Position numbers and translations under genes: made by a program
Part shown: piece after piece, positions 18,729 to 28,393 of the stretch
How positions within the stretch are numbered: position 1 is the stretch's first letter
Layout of the letters: each line of letters begins with the position of its first letter
Assembly (NCBI RefSeq): GCF_013106755.1
Contig: NZ_WHPF01000007.1
Coordinates: forward strand, 62,001 to 126,000
Direction of reading: 5' to 3'
DNA length: 64,000 nt
Source: Limnovirga soli
GTDB taxonomy: Bacteria; Bacteroidota; Bacteroidia; Chitinophagales; Chitinophagaceae
The notes under the pieces: model-generated
Databases searched by the model: none
What the model was told of the DNA's origin: nothing
What the model saw: the letters and a program-made list of their open reading frames with translations, nothing else

Positions 18729-20156
18729 ATGGGAAAACGAATTTTAGGCGTATTACTTCTACTAATACCCGCCACAATTTTTGCACAGGACAAATGGGAT
18801 TTGCGCCGCTGCGTAGATTATGCCATTAAAAATAACATATCTGTTAAGCAGGCTGATGTACAGGCCCGCTTGTCTGCCTTACAATTACAGCAGGCCAAAA
18901 TGAATAAACTTCCTACAGCCAGTTTAGGTACTGGAATGGGTTTGCAATTTGGCCGGTCTATTGACCCTACTACCAACCAGTTTACCACCACGCAGTTGTT
19001 GTATCAGAATTATCAACTACAAGGCGGTGCTACTATTTATAGTTTTGGCAGGTTAAAAAATGGGCAAGATGCTGCTTCTTTTAACGCGCAGGCTGCATTA
19101 GAGGATGTAGAACGGACCAAGAATGATATCTCATTAAATGTTGCATCCTATTATTTACAGGTGCTTTCAACAAAGGAACAAATTAATATTAGTGAAGTAC
19201 AATTGTCTCAAACCAGAACCCAATATGAAAATACGCGTAAAAGGGTGGATGCCGGTGCTTTACCTGAGTTAAACCTGGCAGAGATTGAAGCACAACTGGC
19301 TACAGATAGCAGTAACCTGATTACTGCTCAAACTGCTTTTCAACAAAACTTATTGCAGTTAAAAGCATTATTAAATATTGATATGGCGGCCCCTTTTGAA
19401 GTGGATACGCCACCAATTGATCTTATTCCCTTAGAGCCTTTGGCTGAACTGGAACCTGAATTGGTTTTTAGCATGGCAGTAACTTCGCAACCACAGCAAA
19501 AAGCAAATGATTTAAGGATAAAAGGCGCAGAAAAAACCATTAAGGTAAATAAGGCGGCATTAAATCCTTCTTTAAGTGGCTTTTATTCTTTGGGTAGTAC
19601 CTTTAATAATCAGGCCATTAGCCCTAATGGAAGTATAACTGTAAATCCTCCGATAGGTAAGGTTAATGTAGATGGAACTGATTATTCAGTTTATCCCAAC
19701 CAACCTTATTCAGTTAATACCTATGGTAAAACCAAGTATTTTAAGCAGATTGATCAAAACTTTAGCCAAAGCGTAGGTATTAATATTTCAGTACCAATTT
19801 TTAGTAATGGCAATGCACGTATTGCTGTAGAAAATGCAAAACTGAATTTGGAAAATCTGCAATTGCAAAAAGCACAGGCTGATCAAACCTTAAAGACAAA
19901 TATATACACTGCTTATACAAATGCTATTTCATCAATGGAAAAGTATAATGCCAGCGGAAGAAGCGTTCAAAGTGCACAGAAAGCTTTTGATTTTGCCACA
20001 AAAAGATATGAAGTTGGACTTTTATCTTCTATTGATTTAATTACCAATCAAAATAATTTATTAAGGGCAAAATTGCAGCAACTGGCCAACCATTATGATT
20101 ATGTATTTAAAATGAAAGTGGTTGAGTTTTATAAAGGACAGGGTATTAAGTTATAA
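18729..20156 (+). CDS. TolC-family outer-membrane efflux protein
   Basis: 475 residues from ATG at 18729, which opens the signal peptide MGKRILGVLLLLIPATIFAQ. Two TolC repeats of long helices (about 25-220 and 245-470), e.g. WDLRRCVDYAIKNNISVKQADVQARLS and TRTQYENTRKRVDAGALPELNLAEIEAQLA with its second-half counterpart FATKRYEVGLLSSIDLITNQNNLLRAK. It forms the trimeric outer-membrane duct of a tripartite exporter. The adaptor gene follows after 23 bases, clearly co-transcribed. No pump gene is present. TTACTTTG just upstream of the ATG may be a -7 element. Confidence 0.93.
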   Translation: MGKRILGVLLLLIPATIFAQDKWDLRRCVDYAIKNNISVKQADVQARLSALQLQQAKMNKLPTASLGTGMGLQFGRSIDPTTNQFTTTQLLYQNYQLQGGATIYSFGRLKNGQDAASFNAQAALEDVERTKNDISLNVASYYLQVLSTKEQINISEVQLSQTRTQYENTRKRVDAGALPELNLAEIEAQLATDSSNLITAQTAFQQNLLQLKALLNIDMAAPFEVDTPPIDLIPLEPLAELEPELVFSMAVTSQPQQKANDLRIKGAEKTIKVNKAALNPSLSGFYSLGSTFNNQAISPNGSITVNPPIGKVNVDGTDYSVYPNQPYSVNTYGKTKYFKQIDQNFSQSVGINISVPIFSNGNARIAVENAKLNLENLQLQKAQADQTLKTNIYTAYTNAISSMEKYNASGRSVQSAQKAFDFATKRYEVGLLSSIDLITNQNNLLRAKLQQLANHYDYVFKMKVVEFYKGQGIKL

Positions 20157-20179
20157 TTACCAAACAAGAAAAATTGTAT

Positions 20180-21547
20180 ATGAGCAAGAAATTAAGATGG
20201 ATTATTATTGTGCTGGTGGTGCTTGTTGTAGCATTGATTGCATTAAGTAAAGCAGGCGTTTTTGGTGGCAACGAAGGTATAAGCGTTACCGCAGAAGCTG
20301 CCGCTACCAGAGATATAACTGAAATTGTAACTGCCAGCGGAAAGGTGTTCCCTGAAGTAGAGGTAAAAGTTAGTCCGGATATTTCGGGTGAGATTGTAGA
20401 GCTTAATGTAATAGAAGGCGATACAGTTAAAAGGGGTCAGGTATTGGCAAATATTTATGCTGATATTTATGCTTCTCAAAGAGATCAGGCTGCTGCGGTG
20501 GTATCGCAGTCAGAAGCCCAGGTATCTAATGCAAAATCTCAGCTGGAAGCTTTAAAAGCTACACTGGATCAAACAGAAGCTGCCTATAAACGCCAGAAAA
20601 CATTGCTCGATCAAAAAGTAATTTCTCAATCAGAATTTGAACAGGCACAACAGGCATATCTTGCAGCTAAAGGAAATTATAGTGCCAATTTGGATGCCAT
20701 TAAAGCCAATCAGGCCAGTGTACAAAGTGCCAAAGCAAGTTTAAACCGTGCCGATAAAGATGTAAACCGTGCTACCATTGTAGCACCTATGGATGGCGTG
20801 GTAAGTTTACTGGCAGTTAAAAAAGGCGAACGTGTAGCAGGTAACAGTTTTAATGTAGGTACCGAAATGATGCGTATTGCCGATTTAAACAGTATTGTGG
20901 CCCAGGTAGATGTGGGTGAAAATGATATTCCAAAAGTAAAAATTGGCGATACGGCGATAGTAGAAATTGATGCATTTAGCAACCGTAAATTTAAAGGTGT
21001 AGTATATAAAATTGCTAACCCTGTTACCAATGCACTCACTTCCTCTTCCTCTTCTACACAGGTAACCAATTATCAGGTACATATTCGTTTGTTACCGGAA
21101 TCTTATACAGATCTTATAGTAAAAGGCCAACCTTTTCCTTTCCGCCCCAATATGAGTGCCAGTGCAGATATTCAAACACGCACTCAGGTTAAAGTACTTT
21201 CGGTGCCTTTAAATGCGGTTACTACCAGAGATAAAAAAGAAGGCAAAGGCCCGGCTGAAGTAAAAAAGGATGACAATGCTTCTACCGATGCAGTTGCTTC
21301 TGCCTCACTGGATGATGATATTGAAGAAGTGGTATTTGTAGTAGATAGTGCCGGCATAGTGCGCAAAAAAGTAGTTAAAACCGATATTCAGGATATTAAC
21401 TATATCGAAATTAAAAGTGGTATTAAAGTAGGTGATAAGGTGATTACCGGCCCATACGATGTGGTAAGTAAACAACTAAAAGATAGCACCAAGGTTAAAG
21501 TGGTTACCAAAGATGAGTTAACACAAAGCTTTAAGCCATCCAACTAA
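20180..21547 (+). CDS. Periplasmic adaptor (membrane fusion protein, HlyD/MacA-like)
   Basis: 455 residues from ATG at 20180 (a TTG lies two codons earlier). One N-terminal membrane anchor (IIIVLVVLVVALIALSKAGVF). Then barrel-sandwich/lipoyl halves (EIVTASGKVFPEVEVKVSPDISGEIVELNVIEGDTVKRGQ and VAPMDGVVSLLAVKKGERV), a helical hairpin between them (about 100-195), a beta-barrel (ADLNSIVAQVDVGENDIPKVKIGDTA) and a membrane-proximal domain. An acidic, low-complexity insert near 360-385. Links the upstream TolC protein to an inner-membrane pump, probably of the MacB or RND type. Terminator at 21564-21600 closes the pair. Confidence 0.93.
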   Translation: MSKKLRWIIIVLVVLVVALIALSKAGVFGGNEGISVTAEAAATRDITEIVTASGKVFPEVEVKVSPDISGEIVELNVIEGDTVKRGQVLANIYADIYASQRDQAAAVVSQSEAQVSNAKSQLEALKATLDQTEAAYKRQKTLLDQKVISQSEFEQAQQAYLAAKGNYSANLDAIKANQASVQSAKASLNRADKDVNRATIVAPMDGVVSLLAVKKGERVAGNSFNVGTEMMRIADLNSIVAQVDVGENDIPKVKIGDTAIVEIDAFSNRKFKGVVYKIANPVTNALTSSSSSTQVTNYQVHIRLLPESYTDLIVKGQPFPFRPNMSASADIQTRTQVKVLSVPLNAVTTRDKKEGKGPAEVKKDDNASTDAVASASLDDDIEEVVFVVDSAGIVRKKVVKTDIQDINYIEIKSGIKVGDKVITGPYDVVSKQLKDSTKVKVVTKDELTQSFKPSN

Positions 21548-21563
21548 TAGCAACAATTGTAAT

Positions 21564-21600
21564 AAAAAAAGGTGTGGGTTTTTTACCCGCACCTTTTTTA
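21564..21600 (+). terminator. Intrinsic terminator after the adaptor gene
   Basis: GGTGTGGGT (21571-21579) pairs with ACCCGCACC (21585-21593) with one wobble, flanked by an A tract and a T tract, so it could work in both directions. Confidence 0.93.
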
Positions 21601-21624
21601 TTTATGTTATACCAGCTAATTTTT

Positions 21625-21700
21625 CATGGCAGCATCCTTGCGTCGCAATACGTTCATCTGCAACAAATATGGCGGCTGCAGGTTGTTGCAGCAGTTGGGT
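21625..21700 (-). repeat. Intergenic hairpin repeat, copy 9 (type B)
   Basis: Minus-strand core GATGAACGTATTGCGACGCA, then AGG, about 21638-21658. CTGCAACAA (21658-21666) and TTGTTGCAG (21683-21691) are perfect complementary arms. Directly behind the stop of the half-length carB. Confidence 0.85.
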
Positions 21701-21739
21701 GCATAATGTCACACCAGGCTGGCCATTTGTTTTTGTTCT

Positions 21740-23383
21740 TTATTCAAATGTGCTGTAGAAGTATGGTGTTTTTGCTTCAAACTCTGCACTACAGGTATCT
21801 ACCATTTTGTATACACGGGTAATACCCATGGCTTTACGGGTTTCATATACTTGTTCGGCGTTGCAGTTATTGTGCAGTATCCTTGCCATCTGCTCATCGC
21901 TAAACCCGTTTTGCTTCGCTTCCTTCATCAGGGCTGCAGATATGGTTTCCAGTGAATGGCCAGCAATCTCTTTCTCTATCCTGCATATTTCCTGTATCTG
22001 GTAAATAAACCACCTGTCTATTCCCGTAGCCTGTACAATTGTTTTTACCGATATGCCCTGCATCAGTGCATCCTTTATGCGGAAGATGCGGTCCCATTTA
22101 GGTATTTTAATATACTGTATCAGTTCCTCACTCTTCATCAGGCTTTTACCATAATATCCTAATCCCACTGCCTCATTCTCCAAACTCTGACAGGCTTTTT
22201 GTATTGCTTCGGTAAAGCTTCTGCCTATAGCCATTACTTCGCCCACACTCTTCATCTGTAAACCCAATGTATCATTGGCCCCTTTGAACTTATCAAAGTT
22301 CCAGCGGGGTACTTTTACTATCACATAATCCAGTGCCGGCTCAAAATAAGCCGATGTGGTTTGGGTAATCTGGTTCTTTAGCTCATCCAGTGCATAGCCT
22401 ATGGCCAGTTTGGCCGCTATTTTGGCAATGGGGTAACCGGTAGCTTTACTGGCCAATGCCGAGGAACGGCTTACCCTTGGATTGATTTCTACCGCTATCA
22501 GCTCTTCTGTTTCGGGGTTTAAGGCAAATTGCACATTGCAACCACCGGCAAAATTACCCAGTGAGCGCATCATCAGTATGGCCTGGTTACGCATTTCCTG
22601 AAAAGCGGTATCGCTCAGCGTCATGGCAGGAGCTACGGTAATACTGTCGCCGGTATGCACGCCCATGGGGTCCAGGTTTTCTACTGTACAAATAATTACT
22701 ACATTATCATTCTTGTCGCGCAGTAGCTCCAGTTCATATTCCTTCCAGCCAAGTACAGCTTTCTCTACCAGCACTTCGTGCATAGGCGAGGCCTGCAGGC
22801 CATTTTTTAAAGCATCATCCAGTTCATCTTTACTATGTACAAAGCCGCCACCGGAACCACCCAGTGTAAAAGAAGGGCGTATTACCAATGGAAATCCTAT
22901 TTGCTGGGCAAATTCCTTGCCTTCTAAAAAGCTGTTGGCTACCTTGCTGGGGGCTACTGCCACTCCAATACGTAACATCAGGTCGCGGAACTGACCACGG
23001 TCTTCGGCCAGGTCTATGGCTGCCACATCCACCCCAATCATACGCACATTGTATTTGGCCCATAAACCCAGTTCATCGGCTTCTTTACAAAGGTTAAGTG
23101 CTGTTTGCCCACCCATGGTAGGCAGCACGGCATCTATCTGATTTTCTTCCAGTATCTGCTCCAGACTTTCGAATGTAAGGGGTAATAAGTATACTTTATC
23201 GGCCATCATGGGGTCTGTCATGATGGTGGCGGGGTTGCTGTTGATGAGGATGACTTTAATACCTTCTTCACGCAGGCTGCGGGCTGCCTGTGAACCGGAG
23301 TAATCAAACTCGCAGGCCTGACCAATTACGATGGGGCCTGAGCCCACTATAAGTACCGATTGTATGGAATTGTCTTTTGGCAT
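21740..23383 (-). CDS. carB: Carbamoyl-phosphate synthase large subunit, N-terminal half only
   Basis: 547 residues covering only the first half of CarB: ATP-grasp carboxyphosphate domain (SGPIVIGQACEFDYSG at 15-30, RPSFTLGGSGGG at 169-180, metal ligands in EINPRVSRSSA at 299-309) and the oligomerisation domain to VYKMVDTCSAEFEAKTPYFYSTFE. The usual protein is about 1070 residues and continues here into the carbamate-phosphorylating ATP-grasp and allosteric domains. A TAA stop follows and no second half is found downstream in any frame. The break is exactly at the domain border seen in split carB genes (known in Aquifex and Methanocaldococcus). Conserved residues argue it is a working subunit, not decay. 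Confidence 0.9.
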   Translation of the reverse strand: MPKDNSIQSVLIVGSGPIVIGQACEFDYSGSQAARSLREEGIKVILINSNPATIMTDPMMADKVYLLPLTFESLEQILEENQIDAVLPTMGGQTALNLCKEADELGLWAKYNVRMIGVDVAAIDLAEDRGQFRDLMLRIGVAVAPSKVANSFLEGKEFAQQIGFPLVIRPSFTLGGSGGGFVHSKDELDDALKNGLQASPMHEVLVEKAVLGWKEYELELLRDKNDNVVIICTVENLDPMGVHTGDSITVAPAMTLSDTAFQEMRNQAILMMRSLGNFAGGCNVQFALNPETEELIAVEINPRVSRSSALASKATGYPIAKIAAKLAIGYALDELKNQITQTTSAYFEPALDYVIVKVPRWNFDKFKGANDTLGLQMKSVGEVMAIGRSFTEAIQKACQSLENEAVGLGYYGKSLMKSEELIQYIKIPKWDRIFRIKDALMQGISVKTIVQATGIDRWFIYQIQEICRIEKEIAGHSLETISAALMKEAKQNGFSDEQMARILHNNCNAEQVYETRKAMGITRVYKMVDTCSAEFEAKTPYFYSTFE

Positions 23384-23399
23384 ATCTAGATAAATTGCG

Positions 23400-23429
23400 C
23401 AAATGTAAGGCCTTTGCAGTTATGGTAAA
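23400..23429 (-). promoter_or_regulatory. Promoter for the carB half gene
   Basis: On the minus strand TTTA (23429-23426), 18 bases, then TACATTTG (23407-23400), matching the Bacteroidota consensus. The ATG is at 23383, 16 bases on. Confidence 0.6.
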
Positions 23430-23530
23430 GGGCCAATACCAAAACACTGCAGCCACAACCCAATTGAAGAAAATATTGGTAATTGCCGGATGAAGCTTTG
23501 TGCGCTAATTACAATAGCCTAAATCTTATT

Positions 23531-23604
23531 TTGCCGCCATGAAAGAGGAACCCTGAAAGGATTGCGACGCAACAGCAGCTGCTTTATGGTTTTGTTGCCG
23601 GTAT
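23531..23604 (+). repeat. Intergenic hairpin repeat, copy 10 (B/C hybrid)
   Basis: Core GGAACCCTGAAAGGATTGCG then ACGCAAC at 23547-23573: the left half is type C, the right half type A/B. Left border TTGCCGCC, right box GTTGCCGGTATCCATAAAA. Lies between diverging carB and the ABC exporter. Confidence 0.8.
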
Positions 23605-23647
23605 CCATAAAAGCAATATACGTTATCTCATTACCTTTGCGCATAAT

Positions 23648-25489
23648 ATGAGTGGAGCGGTACCGAAAAAAAAGATATTTGATTTTTCGCTGATGAGGCG
23701 GGTATTTGTTTATGTAAAACCTTACCGGTTACAATTTATTTCAAGTGTAGTGTTGGCAATTGTGCTGGCATTTATTACGCCTGTACGCCCCATGTTTATA
23801 CAGCTTACTATTGACAAAGCTACCGGCAAAGCAGTAGATGCACCCGCTTTTTTACAATGGATTTTTTCGCATACTGATTTATCTGATGCCGGCAGGTTTA
23901 TTGTGGCAGTTACCATATTTCAGGTGGTATTTTTATTTGTGGAGACAGCTTTACGTTTTTTGTTTTCTTTTTTAACGGCCTGGCTGGGGCAAAGTGTGGT
24001 AAAAGATATGCGTGTAAGTGTTTTTGATAAGGTACTACATCTTAATCTTAAACAGTTTGATAATACACCCATTGGCACACTTACCACCCGTACCATTAAT
24101 GATATTGAGAACATCAACGATATTTTTGCCGATGGGTTAATTCCCATTTTAGCCGATTTACTCTCCATTATTATAGTGCTAACTACCATGTTTGCCACCA
24201 ACTGGCAGCTTACTTTTATTGCACTGATACCTTTCCCGTTTTTAATAATGGCCACCTATTATTTTAAGGAAAGTGTAAATAAAAGCTTTATAAAAGTTAG
24301 AAATGCGGTTACAGCTTTAAATGCTTTTGTACAGGAGCATATTACGGGTATGCACGTGGTGCAGGCATTTGCTGCCGAAGACAGGGAGTTTGATAAGTTT
24401 ACAAAAATTAATAAAAACCATAGGGATGCCAATATAAAATCCATATTTGCCTATTCGGTATTTTTTCCTGTGGTAGAGATTACATTGGCTGTTTCTACCG
24501 GTTTATTGGTTTGGTGGCTGGCTGGTTTGGCGGCCAATAATCCCATTGCTGATCAAAACCTGGCGGGTGAGCTGGTGGCATTTATATTATACCTGAACCA
24601 GATTTTCAGGCCATTAAGGGTTATAGCAGATAAATTTAATATCCTTCAAATGGGGATGATATCTGCTGAAAGAATCTTTAAGGTAATGGATAATGAGGAT
24701 TTTACCCCCAATACAGGCACCCATTCACCAGCGGTGATTAATGGCCATATTCAATTTAATAATGTAAGTTTTGCGTATACCGACGATAATTATGTATTAA
24801 AACATATCAATTTAGAAGTAAAAGCCGGTGAAACGGTCGCGTTGGTAGGGCATACAGGCAGCGGAAAAACCTCCATTATCAGCGTACTAAACCGGTTATA
24901 CCCTATTCAGCAGGGAAATATAACACTGGATGGCGTAGATATAAATGCCTACCAGCTAGATAGTTTAAGAAGCAGTATTGGGGTGGTTTTGCAGGATGTT
25001 TTTCTATTCTCGGGTTCGGTGATGGACAATATTACCCTGCGTAATAAAGTAATTACGACTGAGCAGGTAATTGAAGCTGCTGCCATGATTGGCGTACACG
25101 ATTTTATTATGCAATTGCCCGGGGGCTATGAATATAATGTTATGGAAAGAGGTACTACCCTAAGTATGGGCCAACGGCAGCTTATCTCCTTTATCAGGGC
25201 TTTATTGTATAAACCCGCTGTATTAATATTAGATGAAGCAACTTCTTCCATCGATACCGAAAGTGAAATGCTGATACAAAACGCAATCGATACCTTAATA
25301 AAGGGGCGAACTTCCATTGTAATCGCCCACAGGCTATCCACCATTCGCAAAGCCAATAAAATAATTGTGCTGGATAAGGGCGAAATAAAAGAAGTGGGCA
25401 ACCATGAAGATTTAATGCTGCACAACGGTTTTTATGCCAAACTCATTAATATGCAGTTCGAAAAGCAAAAAACGGTAGCAGTGCATTAA
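23648..25489 (+). CDS. ABC exporter, fused membrane and ATPase domains (MsbA-like)
   Basis: 613 residues. Transmembrane domain with six helices (about 20-330) and nucleotide-binding domain (about 350-600): Walker A GHTGSGKTS near 399, Q-loop VVLQDVFLFSG, signature LSMGQRQ near 504, Walker B VLILDEATSSID near 526, switch His in IAHRLSTI. Works as a homo- or heterodimer exporting lipids, peptides or drugs. TACCTTTG at 23632-23639 resembles a -7 element only eight bases before the ATG, hinting at a very short leader. Substrate unknown; not obviously linked to the TolC/adaptor pair. Confidence 0.93.
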   Translation: MSGAVPKKKIFDFSLMRRVFVYVKPYRLQFISSVVLAIVLAFITPVRPMFIQLTIDKATGKAVDAPAFLQWIFSHTDLSDAGRFIVAVTIFQVVFLFVETALRFLFSFLTAWLGQSVVKDMRVSVFDKVLHLNLKQFDNTPIGTLTTRTINDIENINDIFADGLIPILADLLSIIIVLTTMFATNWQLTFIALIPFPFLIMATYYFKESVNKSFIKVRNAVTALNAFVQEHITGMHVVQAFAAEDREFDKFTKINKNHRDANIKSIFAYSVFFPVVEITLAVSTGLLVWWLAGLAANNPIADQNLAGELVAFILYLNQIFRPLRVIADKFNILQMGMISAERIFKVMDNEDFTPNTGTHSPAVINGHIQFNNVSFAYTDDNYVLKHINLEVKAGETVALVGHTGSGKTSIISVLNRLYPIQQGNITLDGVDINAYQLDSLRSSIGVVLQDVFLFSGSVMDNITLRNKVITTEQVIEAAAMIGVHDFIMQLPGGYEYNVMERGTTLSMGQRQLISFIRALLYKPAVLILDEATSSIDTESEMLIQNAIDTLIKGRTSIVIAHRLSTIRKANKIIVLDKGEIKEVGNHEDLMLHNGFYAKLINMQFEKQKTVAVH

Positions 25490-25525
25490 TAAGTCAGATT
25501 TTTTTGCTTATAAAATCATACGGAT

Positions 25526-25605
25526 ACCGGCGGCAGGTTTTCATGGCATCAGCTCTTGCGTCGCAATCCGTTCATCTAAAGAATATAAAAGCAGCATATT
25601 TGGAT
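25526..25605 (-). repeat. Intergenic hairpin repeat, copy 11 (type B)
   Basis: Minus-strand core GATGAACGGATTGCGACGCA then AG at 25555-25576, right box (minus) TGCCGCCGGTATCC. Between the ABC exporter and the ATP synthase operon. Confidence 0.85.
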
Positions 25606-25693
25606 GGTAACAACCTTGCCGAATCTTCCGTTTTAACCCAAGAACTTTTTTCTAAAAAGCATTTCTAAACTCCTTTTTTATGTTTTCAACCCC

Positions 25694-25701
25694 TATCTTT
25701 G
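25694..25701 (+). promoter_or_regulatory. -7 element of the ATP synthase operon promoter
   Basis: TATCTTTG followed by CGCC is a typical Bacteroidota -7 box; no clear TTTG is found 19 bases upstream. It implies a start of transcription near 25708, so the frame's earlier ATG at 25680 cannot be used and ATG 25722 is favoured. Confidence 0.55.
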
Positions 25702-25721
25702 CGCCAAATTTTGAAACAGGT

Positions 25722-27076
<1,355 letters not shown>

Positions 27077-27090
27077 TCCACAAAAGTTTT

Positions 27091-27136
27091 TGTACAGGCT
27101 TAAAGCACAGGGCGGAGGGCCTGTACATCTTTTTTA
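27091..27136 (+). terminator. Hairpin with T tract between atpE and atpF
   Basis: TGTACAGGC (27091-27099) pairs with GCCTGTACA (27119-27127), 19-base loop, then TCTTTTTTA. It may attenuate transcription or define the atpE mRNA end, leaving more c subunit than b. Confidence 0.6.
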
Positions 27137-27193
27137 ATCCATTACGTATTTTACTTTTGGATACACTTTATTTAATTTGAATAATTTGTTTTT

Positions 27194-27703
27194 ATGTTAT
27201 TAGAAATAAATCCGTTGGTATTGCCAGATATTGGTCTGGTGTTTTGGAATACCGTTGCTTTTGTGGTGTTGTTTTTTGTGTTAAGGGCATTTGCCTGGAA
27301 GCCAATCATTAAAGCGATTGATGAAAGAGAGCAAGGCATTACAGATGCATTGGCTACTGCCGATAAAGCTAAGGCTGAAATGGCGCAGTTAAAAAATGAA
27401 AATGAAGCATTGCTTACCAAAGCCAGGGAAGAAAGGGCTGTTATGATTAAGGAAGCAAAAGAGACTGCTGATAAAATGATTAATGATGCAAAAGATAAGG
27501 CCAAATCTGAATATGAGCGAATTGTAGCAGATGCACAACAGGCTATTTTGCAACAGAAAAATGCTGCTTTAACCGATGTTAAAAATCAGGTAGGTAAACT
27601 GGTAATCGAAGTATCTGAAAAAGTGTTGCGTCGTGAACTGGCTAATAAAACCGAGCAGGAAACATATATCAATCAGTTAGCTGAGATTGTAAAGATGAAT
27701 TAA
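27194..27703 (+). CDS. atpF: F1Fo ATP synthase subunit b
   Basis: 169 residues: one N-terminal membrane helix (LVFWNTVAFVVLFFVLRAFAW) with KPIIKAIDERE at its cytoplasmic end, then a continuous charged coiled coil (about 35-130) that forms the peripheral stalk and binds delta at the C-terminus. Typical length and pattern. Third gene of the operon; 44 bases separate it from atpH. Confidence 0.95.
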   Translation: MLLEINPLVLPDIGLVFWNTVAFVVLFFVLRAFAWKPIIKAIDEREQGITDALATADKAKAEMAQLKNENEALLTKAREERAVMIKEAKETADKMINDAKDKAKSEYERIVADAQQAILQQKNAALTDVKNQVGKLVIEVSEKVLRRELANKTEQETYINQLAEIVKMN

Positions 27704-27747
27704 TAAGCTTTTACCTTTTACAGGGTAAAGCATGTAAAGTAAAAAAA

Positions 27748-28311
27748 ATGCAACATCCACGTATAGCCGGCAGATACGCAAAAAGTTTGATAGACCTGGC
27801 CACAGAGCAAGGTGCACTGGAAACAGTGTATGCTGATATGAAGTTTTTGCAATCGCTTTGTGCTGCCAGCAATGAGTTTGTAAACATACTTCGCAGCCCA
27901 GTTATTAAAGGTGATAAAAAGCAACAAATTATAGCTGCAGTTACCACCAATAAAATTGGCAAACTTACTACTGCCTTTAATACATTGCTTATTAACAAAG
28001 GCCGCGAAAGCGATTTACCCGAAATTGTAAACGCCTTTATAGATCAATATAATGCCATCCAGGGTATTCATAAAGTTACACTTACAACTGCTGTTGAACT
28101 TAGTGAAACCATGAAAAAATCAATTACCGATAAGGTATCTGCAGCAGCCAACCTTTCACAGGTAGAATTGCATACCAAAGTAAACGATGCTTTAATTGGC
28201 GGCTTTATACTGGAGTTTAATAATAACCTGGTAGATGCAAGTATTTTGAGAGATTTAAACGATATAAAAAAGACCTTTAGCCAAAACCTATATATTCATA
28301 ATATAAGATAA
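27748..28311 (+). CDS. atpH: F1Fo ATP synthase subunit delta
   Basis: 187 residues. The N-terminal six-helix domain (RIAGRYAKSLIDLATEQGALETVYADMKFL, about 1-110) caps F1, and the C-terminal domain ends in the conserved GGFILEFNNNLVDASILRDLNDIKKTF. It joins the F1 head to the b stalk. Precedes atpA by 82 bases in the same operon. Confidence 0.95.
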   Translation: MQHPRIAGRYAKSLIDLATEQGALETVYADMKFLQSLCAASNEFVNILRSPVIKGDKKQQIIAAVTTNKIGKLTTAFNTLLINKGRESDLPEIVNAFIDQYNAIQGIHKVTLTTAVELSETMKKSITDKVSAAANLSQVELHTKVNDALIGGFILEFNNNLVDASILRDLNDIKKTFSQNLYIHNIR

Positions 28312-28393
28312 TGGTTAAATAGCAGGGTTCTTAACATTTAAAAATTGATAACTTCCCTTACCCTTCTTTGGGACGGGGGCAAATTGTACAAAT

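Noticed and set aside
25680-25721. Upstream ATG as start of atpB
   Set aside because: It lies before the TATCTTTG box and hence outside the expected transcript; the downstream ATG opens a signal peptide.
27091-27136. Separate promoter or small gene between atpE and atpF
   Set aside because: Only a hairpin with T tract is visible; the gap has no frame or -7 box.
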